Source of the DNA: JBNKHH01 sp050290245
GTDB lineage: Bacteria; Pseudomonadota; Alphaproteobacteria; Rhodobacterales; Rhodobacteraceae
Direction of reading: 5' to 3'
NCBI GenBank assembly: GCA_050290245.1
Contig: JBNKHH010000060.1
Location: forward strand, 1 to 11,192
DNA length: 11,192 nt
Made by a program: the position numbers and the translations under genes. Positions 6,498-11,192 of this stretch are shown here, in pieces; positions within the stretch are counted from its first letter, which is position 1, and each line of letters starts with the position of its first letter. The notes beneath the pieces were generated by a model. That model searched no databases. It had not been told where the DNA came from and worked only from the letters and a program-made list of their open reading frames with translations.

Positions 6498-8440
6498 GTG
6501 CCCGTGGGCTCCACAAACATGCGGCCCCGCATTTCCATGTGAAGCGCATGGCAGAACCACTGGCAATAGTACCAGTAGACGCCGGGCTTGGAGGCCGTGA
6601 AGGTGATCGACGACGTTGCCTGCGGCCCAATTTCCATTGCCACACCGTGGTTGTTCAGCGTGAACCCGTGGGTCAGGTCATCGATGTCGTCGAGGTTGGT
6701 CACATAGACCGTCACCTCGTCACCCTGTTTGACAGTGAACTGCGACAGGCTGAACTCGGGCGCCTGACTCGACATCCAGACCCGCACCTTGTTGCCGTCG
6801 CGGATGACAGTGTCCTGCCAGTCGTCGATATCGACACCATCGGCCTCGGCTTGGGCGCGGGCATCGGCCCACATGGGGTCGTTGCGATCCCAGACATTCT
6901 TGGGATTGACCTTGGAACGGTGCACAAAGATCGAGTCATGCGGCTCGGCGAAGGTCGCCCCGTCGTGCAACAGCGTCAGCTCATCACCGTCGATCGAGAA
7001 CAGCTGCTCGTTTTCAGGCTTGAGTGGCCCGACGTTCAGGAACCTGTCCTTCGAGAACTTGTTCATCGACAGATAGTATTTGGCCGAGGCATCCAGGGTT
7101 TCGCCCTCGCAGGTCGAGTTGTGGCCGGGCTGATAGTGCACGTCAGCCTTGGTGATGATCGGGTCAACATCGGCGCCGTTATAGGCCTGGATCGCCTTCT
7201 CGATGTTCCACTTCACCACCTGACTATCCAGGAACAGCGTCGTGAAACAGTTGCCTTGACCATCATAGCAGGTGTGAAGCGGCCCCAGCCCCAGTTCCGG
7301 CTCGGCGACCACGGCAGAACGCGGATCCAGATCGGGATCATCGAACAGCGCATCGAACTTGCGTACGTCCAGAACCGTTACGGTTGGCGACAGCTTGCCC
7401 GCCACGCAGAGGTGGATCTTGTCCGGCGCCATGTTGATGCCGTGCGGCGAGTTCGGGATCGGAATGTACCGGGTATAGTTCTTGTTCTGCCCTTTCCGTC
7501 CGTCGATCACCTTGACGCCGCTCAGCTCGATATAGTCGCCGTTCGCGATGCCCTTCTCGATCTCGGCGATGTTGAAGACGACGATGTGATCCATCTCGGC
7601 CTCCATCATCTCGGGCAGGGTCACGCCCATTTCCGAGTTGTAGGACGTCGAGAAGGCGTACTTGCCTTCATAGTCTGCATCGGTGTTGTCGAGGTTCCCC
7701 GACACCATCACCTGCCAGGCAACGGTCATCTCGTCGGCGTTGATGGCGGTGTAAAAGTTCACGTATTTCGACGGATCGTCCAGGACGGAACCATCGTTGA
7801 CCATCGGAACTTCGTCCTCGCCGTTGGCAAAGACATAATTGGTGCGCGGCCACTTCTGTGGACGCATGCCGTGGATCGCCTTGGCGTTCGGGATATCGAT
7901 GATTTTGTCCGGCTTCATCACGTCGCAGCGCACCCGCGCCACGCGGGTATTCGCCTTGTCGTTCATGAACAGGTAGCGCCCGTCGTACTTGCCCTCGGTA
8001 AAGGACATGTGGACGTGGTGCAGGTCGCCATTGTCGTGGACCTTCTTGCCCTGCGCAGCCAGGTAATCCCGGGTTTCGGGCAGCATGTCCTGGGTCATGA
8101 TCTTGATCGACTCGTTGGTCTGCCCCCACCCGGTGGCCGAGCATCGGTTGAACACCGGCACGCGCATCAGTTCGCGCATCGACGGAATACCGAGGATGCG
8201 CATCTCGCCGGTTTGGCCCGAGGACCAGAAACCGTAATACTCGTCCAACTCACCCGGCGCCGGCAAACCGCCGTGGCCGCCCGATTGCGCCGAGGCCCGT
8301 GTTGCGCCCGCCGCCGTCAGGGCGGCGGTCCCGCCCAATAGCCCAAGTTTGCCACCGGTGCCTCCGATGATGGCGGCGCCCGAAGCCGAAGCTCCCAGGA
8401 ACCCGCGTCTGCTGACGCCCTGTTTCACCTTCTCCGACAT
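6494..8440 (-). CDS. nosZ: Nitrous-oxide reductase NosZ, clade I (Tat-exported)
   Basis: This encodes 648 residues, the normal length for clade I. It reduces N2O to N2 in the periplasm as a copper homodimer. The Tat signal SRRGFLGASA (10-19) is followed by a long Gly/Ala region ending near ASA-Q (residue 52). The seven-bladed propeller supplies the CuZ histidines H141 and H142 (GDLHHVHMSF), H190 (AIHGM), H333 (SPHG), H389 (PLHT), H440 (PGHNST) and H501 (EPHDS). The C-terminal cupredoxin domain holds the CuA ligands H591 (THGF) and the CQWFCHALHMEM segment (C626, W628, C630, H634, M637). All expected ligands are present, so the enzyme should be functional. AAAAGGAG lies six bases before the ATG at 8440. 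The gene starts 18 bases after the end of nosR and its stop overlaps the nosD start. The Tat signal and ligand spacing set it apart from Sec-exported clade II enzymes. Confidence 0.98.
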   Translation of the reverse strand: MSEKVKQGVSRRGFLGASASGAAIIGGTGGKLGLLGGTAALTAAGATRASAQSGGHGGLPAPGELDEYYGFWSSGQTGEMRILGIPSMRELMRVPVFNRCSATGWGQTNESIKIMTQDMLPETRDYLAAQGKKVHDNGDLHHVHMSFTEGKYDGRYLFMNDKANTRVARVRCDVMKPDKIIDIPNAKAIHGMRPQKWPRTNYVFANGEDEVPMVNDGSVLDDPSKYVNFYTAINADEMTVAWQVMVSGNLDNTDADYEGKYAFSTSYNSEMGVTLPEMMEAEMDHIVVFNIAEIEKGIANGDYIELSGVKVIDGRKGQNKNYTRYIPIPNSPHGINMAPDKIHLCVAGKLSPTVTVLDVRKFDALFDDPDLDPRSAVVAEPELGLGPLHTCYDGQGNCFTTLFLDSQVVKWNIEKAIQAYNGADVDPIITKADVHYQPGHNSTCEGETLDASAKYYLSMNKFSKDRFLNVGPLKPENEQLFSIDGDELTLLHDGATFAEPHDSIFVHRSKVNPKNVWDRNDPMWADARAQAEADGVDIDDWQDTVIRDGNKVRVWMSSQAPEFSLSQFTVKQGDEVTVYVTNLDDIDDLTHGFTLNNHGVAMEIGPQATSSITFTASKPGVYWYYCQWFCHALHMEMRGRMFVEPTGT

Positions 8441-8458
8441 GACCTTCTCCTTTTCGCG

Positions 8459-10636
8459 TTACTGAAGGTTGGGATGGTTGCCGATGGCCGCCGCGCCTCT
8501 GCGCGCCACATCGACCTCACCGACCGCCGCACGCCTTTTCAGTTTGCGCATGACGACGGGGCATTTCGTTTCCGACTGGTAAAGAACCTGGCAATGCAGG
8601 CAGTTGATGCACTCGTTCGGGTTGATTTCACCGGTCGGATGGATCGCCTCGACCGGGCATTCGTTGGCACAGGTCTGGCACGGGCTGCCGCATTCCTTGT
8701 AGCGCTTCAGCCAGTCGAACATCCTGAGCCGCGCCGGGATCGCCAGCGCCGCGCCCAATGGGCAGAGGTATCGACAGTAGAACCTTTCGACGAACAGACC
8801 GGCGATGAGCAGCGCGCCCGCATAGGCCACGAAAGGCCAGGCACGCACGAACTTGAGCACGATCGCCGTCTTGAACGGCTCGACTTCGGCCAGGTGCTCG
8901 GCCTGCTCGATGGAATATAGCGAGACGCCAAAAAGTCCGAGGAAGACAAGGTACTTCAGCGCCCAAAGCCGCTCGTGCAGCCCCCATGGCAATTCCACCT
9001 GCGGCACACGAAGCCGCCGCGCGGCCTGGTTGGTCAATTCCTGCAGGGCACCGAATGGACAAAGCCAGCCACAATAGGCCCCTCGCCCCCAGAACAGCAG
9101 GGCTGTCGCGACGGAAAACCACAGGATGAAGGTCAGCGGGTCCAGAAGGAAAGCCTGCCAGCTGAAGCCTGACACCATCGCGCCGAACAGCGCCATCAGG
9201 TTGACGACCGACAGCTGCGCGTTTGCGTACCACCCCAGGAACACCAGCGTGGCCACCAGATAGGACACGCGGAACCAATAGTACCACCTGGCGTTCCGGG
9301 TGGCATACGTCTGAAAGAAAAAGACGGCGGTCAGAACGCCCAGCATGGCAAATACCGCAGCGATCTCGACTGTCTTGTCTTCCCAGATGCGACGCCAGAG
9401 GTTGGACTGCGCGGTCTGTTCCGTTTCCTGCGCAGCCATTGCCGGCGGGGCGGCGGGCGTCACTTCGACCAGGTAATTCGACGGCAGGTTGTAGCCCAGT
9501 TCAAAGGTGGTAAAGACCTTTTCAATCGCCGCGACTTCGCGCTGAACAAGCAACTGAAGCCGGAACGGTCTTGTTGGATCGAACCCCAGATCAGCCGGGA
9601 TCTTGAAGATATCGCGTTCGGTGAACTCCGGCGCATCTGCCGCCGCGATCAGCCCCATCCGCCGGTGGCCACGGTCGCGGAAACGCACCGTCACATCGTC
9701 CTGGATCAGAACGATCCGGTCGAAGATACCGCCGCGGACATAGCCGGAGCCCTTGAAGGAATACATCCCGCGCCCGACCACGGCGATCGCATGTTCGCCC
9801 GGCTCCAGCCACTCGGTCAAATTGCGATTTTCGGCCTCGCCCAGAATAGCTTCCCCGACGCCCGGCACGCTGACCAATGCCAGTTGCATGTCGATGAACG
9901 TGATCTCCGGAGGGTCTGTCAGCGCACGCCGAGTGGCGCGAGGATCGTCCATTGCGTCGAAGGCGGCATTCACCTGTCCAGCGTCCAGCGACAGACGGCG
10001 GATTGTTCCATCGCCCTCCATCTCCATCCAGCTTGCCGGAGCATCCGCTGCGGCGTCGATCTCGTACAATGTCCCGCTGGAGACTTCGGCCGCCAACCCG
10101 CCCAGACCAAGAGCGCGAGCCACTTTCAGACCGGCCCGGATAATGCCGTCGTCGATGACCATGACCGTGACGGTGGCCCCGGAAATGATATTCAGGTCAT
10201 GCGCCGATCCGCGTTTCTCGGCCTCAGCGACAAGGTCGACGCCGCGGTAGCCCGCCGCCATGTCTTTGATCTTTTTGTCAGGTATGCCGATCAGGACGAT
10301 AGGTTCGGAATGCTTGACGAGGTTCACGCCGAGAACGTGGGCATCATGGTCTATCGCCACCATCGTATGAATCGGCTTGCCCGAGTAGCCTGTGGTCCCG
10401 ACGAAATCCGATGTGATAAAGACAAAACCGACCTCATGCCCGTCGCGCAGGATCGGAGCAACGGGCACATCGTCACGAATGGCGCCCCAGGCATCCGCTC
10501 CCTCGGCCATGACGGACGGAGCGACTTCGGACAAGTACCGAGCCAAAACGGGCTCGGACGACTGCGCGTCCGCGGTGCCGGGCAAGACAACGGCGGCAAG
10601 CGCAACAAAGAGAACGGTGAAAAATTTCTGTCCCAT
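8459..10636 (-). CDS. nosR: NosR, membrane flavo-iron-sulfur protein required for N2O reductase expression/activity
   Basis: This encodes 725 residues. A signal peptide covers 1-24 (MGQKFFTVLFVALAAVVLPG, then TADA). A periplasmic FMN-binding domain covers about 60-180 and has the flavinylation motif DLNIISGAT, in which T155 is the expected FMN-bearing residue and NosX the likely transferase. The periplasmic region runs on to about residue 420. About five or six membrane helices follow (from 423), with two polyferredoxin-type motifs CGWLCP (522-527) and CRYLCP (621-626). The cytoplasmic C-terminus carries two [4Fe-4S] motifs: C649, C653, C656, C660-P, and C676, C679, C682, C692-P. NosR is thought to pass electrons toward NosZ and is needed for nos expression or activity in Pseudomonas and Paracoccus. 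I chose the ATG at 10636 because it gives a clean signal peptide; the open frame to 10771 has none. There is no Shine-Dalgarno before this ATG, which is unusual for the cluster. Confidence 0.96.
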   Translation of the reverse strand: MGQKFFTVLFVALAAVVLPGTADAQSSEPVLARYLSEVAPSVMAEGADAWGAIRDDVPVAPILRDGHEVGFVFITSDFVGTTGYSGKPIHTMVAIDHDAHVLGVNLVKHSEPIVLIGIPDKKIKDMAAGYRGVDLVAEAEKRGSAHDLNIISGATVTVMVIDDGIIRAGLKVARALGLGGLAAEVSSGTLYEIDAAADAPASWMEMEGDGTIRRLSLDAGQVNAAFDAMDDPRATRRALTDPPEITFIDMQLALVSVPGVGEAILGEAENRNLTEWLEPGEHAIAVVGRGMYSFKGSGYVRGGIFDRIVLIQDDVTVRFRDRGHRRMGLIAAADAPEFTERDIFKIPADLGFDPTRPFRLQLLVQREVAAIEKVFTTFELGYNLPSNYLVEVTPAAPPAMAAQETEQTAQSNLWRRIWEDKTVEIAAVFAMLGVLTAVFFFQTYATRNARWYYWFRVSYLVATLVFLGWYANAQLSVVNLMALFGAMVSGFSWQAFLLDPLTFILWFSVATALLFWGRGAYCGWLCPFGALQELTNQAARRLRVPQVELPWGLHERLWALKYLVFLGLFGVSLYSIEQAEHLAEVEPFKTAIVLKFVRAWPFVAYAGALLIAGLFVERFYCRYLCPLGAALAIPARLRMFDWLKRYKECGSPCQTCANECPVEAIHPTGEINPNECINCLHCQVLYQSETKCPVVMRKLKRRAAVGEVDVARRGAAAIGNHPNLQ

Positions 10637-10641
10637 GAGGC

Positions 10642-10656
10642 GTTGGATATGCCAAC
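10642..10656. repeat. Short inverted repeat just upstream of the nosR start
   Basis: The sequence GTTGGATATGCCAAC has perfect 5-bp arms (GTTGG/CCAAC) around a 5-base centre and lies five bases before the nosR ATG, over the probable -10 region. It resembles a Crp/Fnr half-site pair but has three rather than four bases between TTGNN and NNCAA, so it is not a standard box. It could be a small hairpin, a secondary operator, or chance. Confidence 0.35.
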
Positions 10657-10671
10657 TCAGAACGCCCGAGT

Positions 10672-10685
10672 TTGTTCTTGGACAA
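10672..10685. promoter_or_regulatory. FNR/NnrR-type operator candidate upstream of nosR
   Basis: On the minus strand this reads TTGTCCAAGAACAA, a full match to TTGNN-N4-NNCAA with well-matched outer halves (TTGTC and the complement of AACAA, TTGTT). It lies 35 bases before the nosR ATG, with the centre about 42 bases from it. Sites of this kind upstream of nosR or nosZ are bound by FNR-, NNR- or Dnr-type activators in denitrifying bacteria. A CATATC at 10646-10651 is a possible -10 element at about 30 bp from the box centre. I infer that this drives the whole nosRZDFYLX unit. The regulator at the left edge is a candidate ligand-responsive activator. Confidence 0.6.
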
Positions 10686-11192
10686 GGTTGCCTGAAGAAT
10701 TCCGAAAAGCGCCAGGGACGCTCTCTCAAATGGCCCGGCTTTCGACCTGCGACATTTCCCGCAGTCTTCAAATCGTTTCATCAGTCCCATGCTGAAAAAA
10801 GGCGGTGGATTTCTTTTGCGTTCGCAGAACGTCTCTGCCGGTCCATCGGCATTCAATATTAGCCCTTCGGCAGCGAGCGGGCCCGACGCTGCGCCATGAG
10901 CCCTATGCCATGTTGGCGGCGGAAACGATGGACTGCCGCCTATATGGCTTGTCCGCTTCCAGAAAGACATGGGGCTGTAGTTCGTGGAAGCCAGGCAGCG
11001 CCTGACTTGAATCGAGCAATTTTCTTCTGACGGCTCCGACAGATTCCAGACAGCAACGTCGGGTAGGCGCATCAAAGTGGATCTCACATTGAAGCGACAG
11101 TGGATCGGCTAGAAGGGCGGGTCAGCGGCACCCAAGAAGGTAACATCCACAAACCAGGGCCCAAAAATCCGGCCTGACTACACACGAATTAC
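10686..11192. other. About 500 bp with no recognisable gene, upstream of the nosR promoter
   Basis: Short open frames exist on both strands (for example plus 10805-11005 and minus 10473-11087), but none has a family motif that I recognise, a ribosome site, or the G/C-rich third positions of the neighbouring genes. Base composition is visibly less GC-rich than in the nos genes. There is no nosC, which precedes nosR in some Paracoccus clusters, and no tRNA or hairpin terminator that I can see. It may be long leader or regulatory DNA for nosR, or decayed sequence at the edge of the cluster. Confidence 0.5.

Noticed and set aside
6539..8341. 600-codon open frame on the plus strand, opposite nosZ
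   Set aside because: It is the antisense mirror of nosZ, kept open by G/C-rich third positions. It has a His/Val/Asp-rich composition with no domain, while nosZ on the other strand has all its copper ligands.
10637..10771. Longer NosR start at 10771
   Set aside because: It would add 45 charged residues before the signal peptide and run through the FNR-type box.
9665..10795. 376-codon open frame on the plus strand, opposite nosR
   Set aside because: It is an antisense shadow of nosR with no recognisable motif, and it runs across the nosR promoter.
11007..11019. TTGAATCGAGCAA as a second FNR-type box
   Set aside because: Only three bases separate the TTGNN and NNCAA halves instead of four, and it lies over 370 bp from nosR.
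10473..11087. 204-codon minus-strand frame overlapping the nosR start and upstream region
   Set aside because: It overlaps the nosR signal peptide out of frame, has no motif and no supporting ribosome site, and includes the operator.

Overview
The window carries a complete clade I nitrous oxide reductase (nos) cluster. It lies on the minus strand, reads right to left as nosR-nosZ-nosD-nosF-nosY-nosL-nosX, and is followed by nnrS (plus strand) and a Crp/Fnr-type regulator (minus strand, cut by the left edge). The gene order, the Tat signals on NosZ and NosX, nosX at the distal end of the cluster, and the high-GC, G/C-ending codon use point to an alphaproteobacterial denitrifier, most likely of the Rhodobacterales (Paracoccus/Roseobacter type). 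The exact genus cannot be told from the sequence alone.

Layout, left to right: 1-582 (minus) 3'-truncated Crp/Fnr regulator of the NnrR/Dnr kind; 583-680 divergent promoter region with an FNR-like palindrome; 681-1886 (plus) nnrS; 1887-2009 convergent intergenic region; 2010-2927 nosX; 2929-3480 nosL; 3477-4304 nosY; 4304-5194 nosF; 5163-6497 nosD; 6494-8440 nosZ; 8459-10636 nosR; 10637-11192 nosR promoter region with a TTG-N8-CAA palindrome, and beyond it about 500 bp in which I recognise no gene.

How it works together (family knowledge applied to these genes): NosZ reduces N2O to N2 in the periplasm at its CuZ site, taking electrons through CuA. NosR is a membrane polyferredoxin with a periplasmic covalent FMN domain that supports NosZ activity. 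NosX is the ApbE-type transferase that puts FMN on NosR. NosL is a lipoprotein copper chaperone, and NosDFY is the ABC-type machine needed for CuZ assembly. The seven nos genes are tightly packed: gaps of 1 and 18 nt, otherwise overlaps. They look like a single transcription unit starting at the palindrome upstream of nosR. NnrS is a heme-copper membrane protein linked to NO stress, and the regulator beside it is a plausible NO-responsive activator of both units.

All nos genes and nnrS look intact, with their key motifs present. I do not see a previously undescribed system here. The most useful second-look items are the geometry of the nosR promoter (an FNR-type box so close to the start codon that the mRNA could be leaderless or nearly so), the shared box between the regulator and nnrS, a well-placed Shine-Dalgarno feeding an 11-codon mini-ORF after nosX, and the unassigned, lower-GC right end.
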